DNA of 64,000 nucleotides. It comes from Streptomyces albus subsp. chlorinus (GTDB lineage: Bacteria > Actinomycetota > Actinomycetes > Streptomycetales > Streptomycetaceae). The DNA is taken from positions 3,030,012 through 3,094,011 of the forward strand of contig NZ_VJOK01000001.1 in assembly GCF_013302895.1 (NCBI RefSeq). Direction: 5' to 3'. This document shows positions 42,097 through 50,649 of this stretch, piece after piece. The translations under genes were made by a program, and so were the position numbers. The first letter of the stretch is position 1. Each line of letters starts with the position of its first letter. Under the pieces are notes generated by a model. It worked only from the letters and a program-made list of their open reading frames with translations. It was not told the origin of the DNA and ran no database searches.

Positions 42097-43059
42097 TCAC
42101 CTGTCCGCACCGGCCCGGTACACGGCCACGCCGAAGGATGCCGTCACCTCCACCCGCTCCCCCAGCGCAGCTACACGGGTCCGCAACTCCTCCGGCTCGA
42201 CGTGGCGTGCGGCGGGCCCCATGAAGGCGAGGCTCTCCACATCCCGTGCGGACATCCAGGCGGTGTACTCCAGCGTTTCGTAGCTCTCCCGTACGAAGTG
42301 ACCGGACAGCGTGCGCTCCAGGCGCTCCTCCTTGTCCGGATCGATCTCCAGGAGCCCCAGGCGGCTACGCAGTTCGTGCAGATGCCGCCCGGTCGGCGTG
42401 ACGACCAGCAGCGCTCCCCCCGGACGCAGTACCCGGTGGAACTCCGCACCGTTGCGCGGCGCGAAGACGTTGAGGACGACATCGACGCATCCGTTCCGCA
42501 CGGGAAAAGGCCGCCATACATCCCAGCTGGCCGCCCCCGCGCGTGGATGCGCCCGCGCGGCCCGGCGCAGCGCGTAGGGCGACGCGTCCAGTGCCAGCCC
42601 GACCGCACCGGGCAGCGCCTCCAGGACGGCGGCCAGGTAGTGCCCGGTACCCGCGCCCGCGTCCAGAACGGTGGCGTCCTCGGGCAGCCCCAGCGAGGCG
42701 GCAGTCCGCGCGAGGGCGTCCGTCAGCGGTGCGTAGTGGCCCGAGGCCAGGAACTCCGTGCGTGCCTGCACCATGGCCGCGCTGTCGGCGTTCACCGTGC
42801 GTTTGCCGCCCGACAGCAGGCTGACGTACCCCTGCCGGGCCACATCGAAGGTGTGCCGGCGCGGACAGCGCAGCGACCGTTCGGCCGCCTCCAGCCGGTC
42901 CTGGCAGACGGGACAGCGCACGACGCCTGTCAGCGTCTCCCAGGGGCTACGCCGCGCCGGGTCCCGGTCCTGGCGGGTGTCGCGGTCCTGAGGGACGTCA
43001 TTGCCCCCGCGGGCAGCGCTCTGCGGGCCCCGGGGACGTGCGGCGGACGGTTCGGACAT
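42097..43059 (-). CDS. 23S rRNA (guanine-N1)-methyltransferase, RlmA/TlrB family
   Basis: 320 residues. A Cys4-type zinc ribbon (CPVCQDRLEAAERSLRCPRRHTFD, 4th ligand His possible) near residues 49-72 precedes a Rossmann SAM domain with DAGAGTGHYLAAV and NVFAPRN. This is the architecture of RlmA(I)/(II), which methylate G745/G748 of 23S rRNA; relatives TlrB and MyrA give macrolide resistance in producers. A housekeeping or resistance role cannot be separated here. The first 40 residues are Arg/Asp-rich and disordered. Confidence 0.88.
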   Translation of the reverse strand: MSEPSAARPRGPQSAARGGNDVPQDRDTRQDRDPARRSPWETLTGVVRCPVCQDRLEAAERSLRCPRRHTFDVARQGYVSLLSGGKRTVNADSAAMVQARTEFLASGHYAPLTDALARTAASLGLPEDATVLDAGAGTGHYLAAVLEALPGAVGLALDASPYALRRAARAHPRAGAASWDVWRPFPVRNGCVDVVLNVFAPRNGAEFHRVLRPGGALLVVTPTGRHLHELRSRLGLLEIDPDKEERLERTLSGHFVRESYETLEYTAWMSARDVESLAFMGPAARHVEPEELRTRVAALGERVEVTASFGVAVYRAGADR

Positions 43060-43111
43060 GGGGGTGCTTTCTCGGGCCGGGAACGGCCTCCCAGGCTACC
43101 GCCGCACGTCC

Positions 43112-43440
43112 GGGGCCCGTCGGCGGTGAAGCGGTCCGCCGCCTCTCCCCGCAACCGGCCGGGAGGCAGCCGGCGCCCGAAGGCGACCAGCAGCATGTCC
43201 TGCGCCGCGCCGGATACCGGCGGCCCCGTCCCCAACGACCAGTCGAGGTCGTCGGCGCGCAGTGAGACACCGGCGAGATCGGCACCGAAGAACTCCGGCT
43301 GCCCGCTGCACGCAGGCCCCAGCGAGATCAGCAGCGCCCTGCCGGATGACCTCCAGGCCCGGCAGCGCATGACTGACCGCCGGGATGCCGACCATCGCGA
43401 TGTGCCCGCGTCGACCGGCGGGCGAAGTGCGGGAAGGACC
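43112..43440 (-). pseudogene. Relic of a TIGR03083/DinB-like maleylpyruvate isomerase family gene
   Basis: One minus-strand frame reads LRADDLDWSLGTGPPVSGAA to MLLVAFGRRLPPGRLRG, the characteristic C-terminal part of mycothiol-dependent isomerase-like (TIGR03083) proteins. The preceding part is in another frame (GHIAMVGIPAVSHALPGLEV) with no normal start. The N-terminal DinB half is missing. I read it as a decayed gene. Confidence 0.6.
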
Positions 43441-43943
43441 GGCCGGTGGCGGGACCGGTAGCGGAAGACATGCAGGCGTCACGGGACATGGATGGTCACT
43501 CGCTCCGGAAGTACGGCGGAGCCGCGACGGAGCGCTCAAGGGCACCCGTTCGTAGCAGCATGACATGCCCAGCGGAGCGGAGTGCACAGGGATACCCGGC
43601 GCGCTGCGGCGGGACGGGGCGGCGCCCCGCGCATGTCAGCCGTAGATCTGGTGAAAGTACACGGATTCACTCCAGTGCCACGAACCCCTCGCACTCAGGG
43701 ATTAATCGCGGGCCGACAACCGCATGCTCATAAGTCTGAGTACTGCGAACAGGGGTTTCCGCTAGCTGGAGTATTCGTTGACGAGTTGTAACCGAGACGG
43801 TCGTCCCCGGCCTCCCCCAGCACCGGTCACTGCGGACGACTCAGGGCTACGCGCCGTAGGTCACCTTTGGCAGCGCCGTGCGCAGACGGGACCGGCCCCG
43901 GCACACGTCGTCTGAACCTGCCCGCACAGAAGAGAGTTCAGTC
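43441..43943. other. Intergenic region, decayed sequence and promoter
   Basis: About 500 bases without a convincing gene. GC content drops near 43,640-43,790 (GATTAATCGCGG, GTATTCGTTGACGAGTTGTAACC), where a -35-like TTGACG at about 43,770 may serve the following gene. No repeats or RNA structures were recognised. Confidence 0.4.
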
Positions 43944-44777
43944 TTGACCGAGACGTCGCACATGTACGCGTCCTACGCGCCTCGTGACCAGGACGGCGCC
44001 CTCCCCGGTCCGAGAAAACCTCCCGAACCGGACACGAGTTCCGCGTATCCGTACGGCGCGACGGCGGTCAGCGAGGACCTCTACGCCCGCGCGGGAACCA
44101 CCGACACCGGAACCCTGGGCCTCCGCTTCCCCCCGCCGCCGCACCCCGAGCGCGTCGAGTACCCGGAGCAGCCCGAACACCCGGATCTGGAAGCTGAACT
44201 CGCCCACTTCCTCGACACCGTCGAGCAGCAGGCGGTGGCCGAGACCCACGCAGCGCTCGCCCGGGCCAGGCACCGCAAAGAAGGCCCCCTTGACCGGGTG
44301 CGGCAGCAGCACCGGGGCGAGCTGACCTGGCGGCGGGTCCTGAGCGCCTTCTCCATCACTCTCACCGCGATGATCGTAGTCCTGGTCAGCTTTCTGGGTG
44401 CAAAGGCGTCCTACCCCTCGCTCTACGACCTCGCCCAGGAGTCGGCGCCCCCGAGCGTCGCCCAGGCGTGGCCACTGCTGATCTACGCCCCATGGGTTGC
44501 CGCGACGCTTTCCATCCTGCGCACCCGTGCCTACCGTCGCCGCACGGTGCACTCCTGGCTGGTGGTGCTCTTCTTCGCCGCGGTCGCCTCTCTGCTGTGC
44601 GTCGCCGACGCCCCCGCCACTCCTGCGGGCATCGCCGTGGCGGGCCTGCCGCCCATCACCGCGCTGCTCTGCTTCCACCAGTTGGTGCGGCAGCTCGATC
44701 TCCCGCCGGTACCCACCGCGCCCTCCCGGCACGCCCGTCCGCCCAAGGGCACCAACCGCCACCGCTCGGCCGGCTGA
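43944..44777 (+). CDS. DUF2637 (Spd-like) membrane protein
   Basis: About 277 residues: a disordered Pro/Glu-rich N-terminus, a charged helix (ARARHRKEGPLDRVRQQ), then four membrane helices starting FSITLTAMIVVLVSFLGAKASYPSLYDLA, typical of DUF2637 proteins related to plasmid-spread Spd proteins of streptomycetes. AGAGAG lies about seven bases before a TTG start; the ATG at 43962 is the alternative. No plasmid genes are nearby, so mobility is not implied. Confidence 0.75.
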   Translation: MTETSHMYASYAPRDQDGALPGPRKPPEPDTSSAYPYGATAVSEDLYARAGTTDTGTLGLRFPPPPHPERVEYPEQPEHPDLEAELAHFLDTVEQQAVAETHAALARARHRKEGPLDRVRQQHRGELTWRRVLSAFSITLTAMIVVLVSFLGAKASYPSLYDLAQESAPPSVAQAWPLLIYAPWVAATLSILRTRAYRRRTVHSWLVVLFFAAVASLLCVADAPATPAGIAVAGLPPITALLCFHQLVRQLDLPPVPTAPSRHARPPKGTNRHRSAG

Positions 44778-44911
44778 AACGGTTCTGGACTCTCACCGGA
44801 ACGCCCCGCGCACCAGTCCCCGTCGCACGCGTCCTCTCCCGGCGGCCGGAAGCCGCCGGAACCGCTCCCAGTAATCCCTGCCCCTCCCGCTCTGCCTGCT
44901 TGTCCCGGAAA

Positions 44912-44929
44912 TGGCAACAAACTTTGCCA
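44912..44929. promoter_or_regulatory. Candidate operator before the flavoprotein gene
   Basis: TGGCAA-CAAACT-TTGCCA, a perfect 6-6-6 dyad 44 bases before the ATG of the disulfide-type flavoprotein. A second hairpin, CCTGC-GG-GCAGG, lies just before the ribosome-binding site. Regulator unknown. Confidence 0.45.
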
Positions 44930-44973
44930 CCGGCTCCGGGGCAGGCGCAGCCTGCGGGCAGGAGGTGATCGCA

Positions 44974-45972
44974 ATGAGCGACACACAGGATGTGAGACAG
45001 CGGGCGGCGGGTGGCTCCGGGACGGGCGAGCCGGTGTACGACGTCGTCGTGGTGGGCGCGGGCGCCGCCGGTCTCAACGCGGCGCTGCTGCTGACGAGGG
45101 CGCGCCGCAGGGTGGCCGTAGTGGGCGCCGGACGGCCCCGCAACGCCCCGGCGTCCCATATGCACGGCTTCCTCTCCCGGGACGGCATGTCCCCCACCGC
45201 CCTCGTGGAGGCCGGCAGGGCAGAACTGGCCGGGTACGGCGTACCTCTCTTCGACAACCATGTTGACCACATAGCCCCCGGCTTCTTCGTGCATCTGTCC
45301 GGCGGCCCGGTCCTCAAGGCACGCAGGGTGGTGGTGGCCACCGGACTGCGCGACGGCCTTCCGGGAATTCCCGGTGTACAGGAGCGGTGGGGACGCGACG
45401 TACTGCACTGCCCCTTCTGCCACGCCTACGAGGTGGCGGACCGGCCCCTCGGCGTCCTGGGCACCCACCCGGGAGCACCCCAGCACGCCCTGCTGCTGGC
45501 CCAGTGGTCGCCCGACCTCGTCTACTTCCCGCACACCCGCCCACTGTCCGGCCAGGATCGCGAAAAGCTGTCCGCTCGCGGTGTCCGGATCGCCGAGGGC
45601 GAGGTCAAGCGCGTGGTGGTGGACAATGACAGGCTGCACGGTGTCGAGTTCACCAACGGCCGCGTCGTTGCCCGGGACGCGGTGTTCGTCATCCCCCACA
45701 TGAGCCCCAACGACACGCTTCTGGACGGCCTGGGCTGCGAGAAGGACGACAACGGCTGGGTCGTCACCGACCGTTCCGGCCGCACCAGCGCATTCGGTGT
45801 GTGGGCAGTCGGCAATGTGGCGGACCCCCGCGCGCTGGTGGCGACGGCCGCAGGCATGGGAGCGGCGGCCGCATTCGCGATCGTCCACGACCTGCTCGAG
45901 GAAGAGGTCGAGCGTGCCGTGGAGGAACACCGCACGGCGGGGCGCCCGGCCCCCGAGGGAGCTGCCGTATGA
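44974..45972 (+). CDS. Thioredoxin-reductase-like flavoprotein
   Basis: 332-residue NAD(P)/FAD oxidoreductase with the FAD motif VVVGAGAAGLNAALLLTRA and redox-active CPFC in VLHCPFCHAYEVADRP, the place of CATC in thioredoxin reductase. The NADPH domain motif is atypical (GVLGTHPGAPQHALL lacks GxGxxA), so it belongs to the TrxR-like group that may use another electron donor. A perfect GGAGGT precedes the ATG. Four-base overlap (ATGA) with the methyltransferase gene suggests a joint function. Confidence 0.9.
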   Translation: MSDTQDVRQRAAGGSGTGEPVYDVVVVGAGAAGLNAALLLTRARRRVAVVGAGRPRNAPASHMHGFLSRDGMSPTALVEAGRAELAGYGVPLFDNHVDHIAPGFFVHLSGGPVLKARRVVVATGLRDGLPGIPGVQERWGRDVLHCPFCHAYEVADRPLGVLGTHPGAPQHALLLAQWSPDLVYFPHTRPLSGQDREKLSARGVRIAEGEVKRVVVDNDRLHGVEFTNGRVVARDAVFVIPHMSPNDTLLDGLGCEKDDNGWVVTDRSGRTSAFGVWAVGNVADPRALVATAAGMGAAAAFAIVHDLLEEEVERAVEEHRTAGRPAPEGAAV

Positions 45973-46850
45973 CACACCGTCCCGCCGCGGATCTCGACTG
46001 GGAGGCCCTCGGCACCGCGCTGGAGCGCGAGGCCGAACTCCACTCGGCCGCCCTGGAGTCGACGGCCGACTGGCTGCACGCTCTCCTGTGCGCCGGCAGC
46101 GCGGCTCAGGGAGCGGTCGGCCGCGTTCTCGACATCGGCAGCGGCCCCGGCGTCGTGAGCTGCCTGCTCGCCCAGCGCTTCCCCGAGGCCGAGGTCGTCG
46201 CCGTCGACCAGGCACCCGGCCTCCTGGAGCGCACCCGGCGGCGGGCCGCCGCGCACGGCCTGTCCGACCGTGTCGCCACTCGACGGGCGGACCTGCCCGA
46301 GGAGATGGACGGTCTGGAGCGAGCCGAGCTGATCTGGACCAGTCACGCCGTCCACCATCTCGGCGACCAGCAGGCCGCACTGGACGCGCTCGCAGGCCGC
46401 CTGCGCCCCGGTGGCCTGCTGGCCGTGGCCGAACGCGGCCTGACCCCCCGCTTCCTGCCCCGTGATATCGGCATCGGCCGCCCGGGCCTCCAGGCGCGGA
46501 TGGACGCGGCGGCGGAGGAGAGCTTCAGCGCGATGCGCGCCGGCCTGCCCGGCTCCGTCTCCACGGTCGAGGACTGGCCCGCGATGCTCTCGTGCGCGGG
46601 GCTCGTGCCCACCGGGACCCGCACCTTCCTCACCGACCACCCGGCTCCCCTCGGCCCGGCCGCCCGCGAGTACCTGCACGACCACCTGACCCGCCGACGG
46701 GAACAACTGGCCCCCTATCTGGACGCCGAGGACCTCAGCACCCTCGACGCCCTCCTGCACCCTGAATCCCCCACCAGCATCCTCTGGCGCCCCGACGCCT
46801 TCTACCTCACAGCCACCACCATCCACACAGCCCGCTCCTGCACCCACTGA
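45969..46850 (+). CDS. Class I SAM-dependent methyltransferase
   Basis: 293 residues with motif I VLDIGSGPGVVSCLLA, an acidic VAVDQAPGLLE and ELIWTSHAVHHLGD. The last 70 residues are helical and probably bind substrate. Coupled to the flavoprotein. A pairing of a dithiol flavoprotein with a methyltransferase recalls dithiol-modifying enzymes of natural-product clusters, but no biosynthetic core gene lies here; ordinary small-molecule methylation is equally likely. Confidence 0.88.
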   Translation: MTHRPAADLDWEALGTALEREAELHSAALESTADWLHALLCAGSAAQGAVGRVLDIGSGPGVVSCLLAQRFPEAEVVAVDQAPGLLERTRRRAAAHGLSDRVATRRADLPEEMDGLERAELIWTSHAVHHLGDQQAALDALAGRLRPGGLLAVAERGLTPRFLPRDIGIGRPGLQARMDAAAEESFSAMRAGLPGSVSTVEDWPAMLSCAGLVPTGTRTFLTDHPAPLGPAAREYLHDHLTRRREQLAPYLDAEDLSTLDALLHPESPTSILWRPDAFYLTATTIHTARSCTH

Positions 46851-46883
46851 CCCTGTCACGCGGCCAGTGCGGCAGAACACAAC

Positions 46884-46918
46884 GAAAGGGCCCCATCGGG
46901 ATCCGATGGGGCTCTTTC
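46884..46918. terminator. Bidirectional terminator
   Basis: GAAAGGGCCCCATCGG and CCGATGGGGCTCTTTC form a 16-bp stem with one G-U-type mismatch and a GAT loop, flanked by AAA/TTT. It sits between the methyltransferase and the tRNA and can serve both strands. Confidence 0.85.
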
Positions 46919-46924
46919 GTGCGG

Positions 46925-46998
46925 TGGACCTGAGGGGATTTGAACCCCTGACCCTCTCGTTGCGAACGAGATGCGCTACCGGACTGCGCTACAGGCCC
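46925..46998 (-). tRNA. tRNA-Ala (anticodon CGC)
   Basis: 74 bases folding as a cloverleaf: acceptor GGGCCTG/CAGGTCC with the G3-U70 wobble pair that defines alanine tRNAs, D arm GCGC/GCGC, anticodon stem TCTCG/CGAGA with loop TTCGCAA (anticodon CGC, decoding GCG), and T arm AGGGG/CCCCT with loop TTCAAAT. CCA is not encoded (ACCG follows). Confidence 0.95.
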
Positions 46999-47082
46999 TT
47001 GCGACGGGTGAAACCTTAGCATCCTCGTCGGGCAGGGAGGAAATCCGTTCCTGTGCTGGTCACGGGAGCGGACCGGACCGGG

Positions 47083-48660
47083 TCACTCGTTGGCGGCCCG
47101 GGGGCGGTCCTCGTCCTCGTACTGGTCGAAGAGAGGGGTGCGGTCGCGGGGGCGGGCGGGTTCGGCGTCGCGGGGCCCGCCTTCCGCGGGCTGCGGTTCA
47201 GCGGCGGGAACGGTGCTGGAGCGGGCGGAGCTCCACGCGTCGGGGGCCTCCAGGTCGACGCCCCGGGTGGCGCGGGGGGCGACAGGGGCGCTGACGTAGG
47301 TGGGCAGTGGCACCGGCACGGGATCCCAGCCCTCTCCGTCGGAGGAGTCGCGGTCCCGGGCGCGCTGCTGGTCCACCCACTCGGCGTGGTCGGTCTGCTC
47401 GACCAGGGCGCGACGCTCGGCGGCCTCCTGCTCCTCCATGCGGGCGCGGGCTTCCCGTGCGCGGACACGGGCTTCCTGCGCGTTCCACCCCTCCTCCGTA
47501 CGCTCCGTACGCCGGTCTGCCCGGTGGGCGTCTCCGGAGGCGCCAGACGTGCTCTCCACGACTTCCTGGGCGCCGCCCGGAGTGCGGTCCCGGCGGGGCT
47601 CGCCGCGGCCGGAGGAGAGCCGTTCCGCGTCGGGCCGCTGCGGCTCGCGTACGGCGGCGCGGGCGGCTCGCGCCGAGGCCCCCGGCTCGGTGTCGGCCTC
47701 CTGTGCCGCTTCGCGGTCTGCCGCACGGGATCGCCCTGCGGCACCACGCGACTCGCGCGCGTGCAGCGTACGGGCGGCCTGCTCGGCCCGGCGCCGGTCC
47801 ATGGAGGCGAGGAAACGGCGCCGTTCCTGAACGCGGAGGTATGCGATGTAGGTGCTCAGAAGGACGGCCGGAATCGCGGGTACCCACAGCAGGGCCAGAC
47901 CGCGCACGGCAGCGATGACACTGCCCACGGTGAAGGCCAGGAACAGCAGCATCGTGGTGCGCCGACGGCGGGCGAGCAGCTTGGCCCGCTTGGCCTGCTT
48001 GGCACGCCTGCCCTCCAGCGCGGCGGCGCGCGCCTCCGCGGCGTGGTCCCGGCGCTCGTCCTGCTCGTGCCCGTACTGCTCACGGGACGCTTCCCCAGGG
48101 ATGCCGGAGGGGCGTGCGGATTCCTGGTCACTGTGACCGGAGCCGCCGGAGTCACCGTGCGCGTCGCGCGCGGAGGTATCCGTATGCCCGTCGGGCACAC
48201 CGTGCGTGTCCCGCTGCGGGGCGTTTTCGGGCCTGCGGTGAGCGCGTGCGGCGGGCAGCACTTCGGTCAGTGCTTCGGATCCAGGGGCGCAGACCATGGT
48301 CTTGGGGTCGGCGAAGGCCCGGACGTCCACCGACTCTCCGGCGGCGTCCGGCTCGTTCCCGTACGCATCGTCGTCGTAACCGTCGTGCCCGCCGTACGCG
48401 CTGGGAGAGCCGGTCTCGGCGTCGTTCCCCGGCGTGTACGGGTCCTCCGCTTCCCACCCCTCGCGCACCCGGCGCCGGGCCGCGGCTCTCGCGTAACGGC
48501 GCTCCATGCCTGCCTTGCCGGACAGCAGCCGGATGGCGGTGCTGAAGCGTTCCGTCGGACGGGCTTCGTTCAGCTCGTCCTGTCGGCGAAGCCACATCGG
48601 CACCAAGTAGGCGGCCCAGGCCCCGACGATGACTGCGTAGATGAGGCCACTGCTGCTCAC
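47083..48660 (-). CDS. sepX: SepX/GlpR divisome membrane protein
   Basis: About 525 residues: an N-terminal membrane helix in the diagnostic SSSGLIYAVIVGAWAAYLVPMWLRRQDELNEARPTERFSTAIRLL (residues 1-45), an acidic region, two helices near 240-280 (TTMLLFLAFTVGSVIA and ALLWVPAIPAVLLSTYIAY), and a long Arg/Glu/Ala-rich disordered C-terminus. The N-terminal region is that of SepX, which stabilises FtsZ rings in Streptomyces and whose corynebacterial homologue GlpR binds the gephyrin-like Glp. GTG at 48660 fits homologues; an ATG at 48693 would add 11 residues. The glp-like moeA gene is 2 kb upstream. Confidence 0.85.
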   Translation of the reverse strand: MSSSGLIYAVIVGAWAAYLVPMWLRRQDELNEARPTERFSTAIRLLSGKAGMERRYARAAARRRVREGWEAEDPYTPGNDAETGSPSAYGGHDGYDDDAYGNEPDAAGESVDVRAFADPKTMVCAPGSEALTEVLPAARAHRRPENAPQRDTHGVPDGHTDTSARDAHGDSGGSGHSDQESARPSGIPGEASREQYGHEQDERRDHAAEARAAALEGRRAKQAKRAKLLARRRRTTMLLFLAFTVGSVIAAVRGLALLWVPAIPAVLLSTYIAYLRVQERRRFLASMDRRRAEQAARTLHARESRGAAGRSRAADREAAQEADTEPGASARAARAAVREPQRPDAERLSSGRGEPRRDRTPGGAQEVVESTSGASGDAHRADRRTERTEEGWNAQEARVRAREARARMEEQEAAERRALVEQTDHAEWVDQQRARDRDSSDGEGWDPVPVPLPTYVSAPVAPRATRGVDLEAPDAWSSARSSTVPAAEPQPAEGGPRDAEPARPRDRTPLFDQYEDEDRPRAANE

Positions 48661-48813
48661 CCTCACACGGTAGAGGGGATCACGTGAGCCCATCTGCCAA
48701 ATAGCCCGGTGTGTCGCACGATCTGGCCGATCCCTCCACCGTTTTTCGTGCTTGCCGGCCTGAATGATGCCGGGAGGGGCGATAAATACCGGAAGGGCGC
48801 TTTTCGTTCGGCA

Positions 48814-48833
48814 AGAGGTGGCTTACCACCTCT
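48814..48833. terminator. Hairpin between acetyltransferase and sepX
   Basis: AGAGGTGG-CTTA-CCACCTCT, a perfect 8-bp stem in an AT-rich gap just after the acetyltransferase stop. Probably ends the galU-to-rimJ-like transcript; the remaining gap should contain the sepX promoter. Confidence 0.6.
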
Positions 48834-48845
48834 ATATTCGAACGT

Positions 48846-49475
48846 TTATTTTATTTCTGTCGAGCGACCGGGCCGGGACCGGTGCCATCGGGTCAGCAGC
48901 CCCTCGGGTACCTCTTCCGCCGTCAGAGCGAACACCAGGTGGTCGCGCCACGCACCGTCGATGTGCAGATAGCGCGGACGGGTGCCCTCCTCCCGGAAAC
49001 CGAGCTTCTCCACGACACGCCTGCTGGGTGTGTTCTCCGGACGGATGCACACCTCCACACGGTGCAGTCCGACGGAGCGGAAACAGTGGTCCACCGCGAG
49101 CGCCACGGCTGTCGGCATGACACCCCGCCCCGCCACCGCGCGGTCGACCCAATAGCCGATGTGCCCCGAACACATCGATCCCCAGGTGATACCCGCCACA
49201 GTCAGCTGGCCGGCCAGTCTGCCCTCGTACTCCACGACGAAGGGCAGCATTCTTCCGGCCTGTGCCTCGGCCCTCAGGTGGCGCACCATCTGGCGGTAGG
49301 TGGGGCGGCGCGGCGGCAGGTGTCCGGGGGGCGGCGGAGGAATGGTGGCCTCCCAGGGGCGCAGCCAGTCGCGGTTGCGCTGGTTGACCTCACGCCAGGC
49401 GCGCTGGTCGCGCAGCCTTATGGGGCGGAGGGCCGTGGGGCCGTCCACCAGCTCGGCGGGCCACGGCGCGTTCAG
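48846..49475 (-). CDS. RimJ/RimL-type N-acetyltransferase with CTG start
   Basis: 209-residue GNAT: LRPIRLRDQRAWREVNQRNRDWL, acetyl-CoA loop VDRAVAGRGVMPTAVAL, and VCIRPENTPSRRVVEKLGFREEG, typical of ribosomal-protein (RimJ-like) acetyltransferases. The natural N-terminus NAPWPAELVDGP begins at a CTG codon at 49475 that overlaps the mogA stop as CTGA and has AGGGGA nine bases upstream; the only other start, GTG at 49448, has no ribosome-binding site. Confidence 0.82.
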   Translation of the reverse strand: MNAPWPAELVDGPTALRPIRLRDQRAWREVNQRNRDWLRPWEATIPPPPPGHLPPRRPTYRQMVRHLRAEAQAGRMLPFVVEYEGRLAGQLTVAGITWGSMCSGHIGYWVDRAVAGRGVMPTAVALAVDHCFRSVGLHRVEVCIRPENTPSRRVVEKLGFREEGTRPRYLHIDGAWRDHLVFALTAEEVPEGLLTRWHRSRPGRSTEIK

Positions 49476-50080
49476 CGCTGGTCGTCCCCTCTGAGTGCCC
49501 TCTGCTGCCCGGACGCTCCCGGCTCGGCGGGGTGGTCGCCGCCGTGGATCTGGTCGACCGCGTGCGGGAGCAGGCCGGCCAGTACCGCCAGCCCGTCCCT
49601 GACGCCCCCTGTGGAGCCTGGGAGATTGACGATGAGGGTCCGGCCCGCGACGCCCGCCACACCCCGCGAGAGCGCCGCTGTGGGGACCTTCGCCCGGCCT
49701 TCCGCCCGGATGGCCTCGGCGATTCCCGGGATCTCGTGATCCAGGAGGGAGCGGGTCACCTCCGGGGTGCGGTCGGTCGGGGAGATGCCGGTGCCCCCGG
49801 TTGTGAGCACGACCGCGTATCCGGCCTCGACGGCCTCCTGCAGCGCCGCGCGGACGGGCTCACCGTCCGGCACCACTGTGGGCCCGTCGACGGCGAACCC
49901 CATGGCTGTCAGGCCCTCGACGAGAAGAGGGCCGCCCTTGTCCTCGTACACCCCCGCGGAGGCGCGGTTGGAGGCGGTCACGGCAAGGGCGCGGTGGGGA
50001 CGGTGGCCGTGCTCACCGCCGTTCCCGCCGTCGTGCCCGTGACCGTGCGTGCCGGACCCGTGGTGTCCCGTACCGCTCAT
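49472..50080 (-). CDS. Molybdenum cofactor protein MogA/MoaB with His-rich N-terminus
   Basis: 202 residues of the MogA/MoaB fold: TASNRASAGVYEDKGGPLL, TTGGTGISPTDRTPE and NLPGSTGGVRDGL. It adenylates molybdopterin before metal insertion. The first about 28 residues carry eight or more His and many Gly (GHHGSGTHGHGHDGG), a likely metal-binding extension. ATG at 50080 overlaps moaC by four bases (ATGA). Confidence 0.9.
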   Translation of the reverse strand: MSGTGHHGSGTHGHGHDGGNGGEHGHRPHRALAVTASNRASAGVYEDKGGPLLVEGLTAMGFAVDGPTVVPDGEPVRAALQEAVEAGYAVVLTTGGTGISPTDRTPEVTRSLLDHEIPGIAEAIRAEGRAKVPTAALSRGVAGVAGRTLIVNLPGSTGGVRDGLAVLAGLLPHAVDQIHGGDHPAEPGASGQQRALRGDDQR

Positions 50081-50583
50081 ACGCCCTCCTCACCGGTGAG
50101 CGGCTCCCGCTTCCACTCTCCCGACTTGCCGCCCGTTTTCTCCTCCACCCTGACGTCCGTGATGACCGCCGACTTGTCGACGGCCTTCACCATGTCGATG
50201 ACCGTCAGAGCGGCGACCGTAACCGCCGTGAGCGCTTCCATTTCCACGCCTGTGCGGTCGGTGGTCTTCACCTGCGCGGTGATCTCGACGGCGTCGTCGG
50301 CGACCGCGAGATCCACCTTCACTCCGGAGACGGCGAGCGGGTGGCACAGAGGGATGAGATCCGGTGTCTTCTTCGCCCCCATGATCCCGGCGATGCGTGC
50401 GGTGCCGAGGGCATCCCCTTTCGGCACGCCCTCACCGCGCAGCAGGGTGACCACCTGCGGGGAGACGAGCACCCGTCCGGTGGCGCGTGCTGTCCTCGCG
50501 GTGACGTCCTTACCGGACACGTCGACCATCCGCGCGGCCCCGGACGCGTCGACATGGGTGAGGTGCTGTTGGGGGCTGGTCAT
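50077..50583 (-). CDS. moaC: Cyclic pyranopterin monophosphate synthase
   Basis: 168 residues with the MoaC landmarks MVDVSGKDVTARTARA, IAGIMGAKKTPDLIPLCHPL and a KTTDRTGVEMEALTAV core. It converts the MoaA product to cPMP in the molybdopterin pathway. GGAGAACC precedes the ATG. Its stop overlaps mogA. Confidence 0.95.
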   Translation of the reverse strand: MTSPQQHLTHVDASGAARMVDVSGKDVTARTARATGRVLVSPQVVTLLRGEGVPKGDALGTARIAGIMGAKKTPDLIPLCHPLAVSGVKVDLAVADDAVEITAQVKTTDRTGVEMEALTAVTVAALTVIDMVKAVDKSAVITDVRVEEKTGGKSGEWKREPLTGEEGV

Positions 50584-50649
50584 GGTTCTCCCGGTCCTGT
50601 GCTGTGCCCAGACACGGTACCGGCAGGGGCAAGGGCACTGTCCGGCGCG

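Noticed and set aside
42097..43059. Certain macrolide-resistance gene
   Set aside because: RlmA-family enzymes are also housekeeping; no macrolide biosynthetic genes are in the window.
43582..43791. 69-aa open frame with a possible protein product
   Set aside because: No clear ribosome-binding site or coding bias, low GC and no recognisable domain; treated as intergenic.
43944..44777. Integrated plasmid indicated by a Spd-like DUF2637 protein
   Set aside because: No replication, transfer or integrase genes accompany it; DUF2637 proteins are also common on chromosomes.
17350..46924. Genomic island integrated at tRNA-Ala
   Set aside because: The tRNA 3' end faces the variable region, but I see no integrase, no repeated tRNA 3' end (att site) and no composition break.
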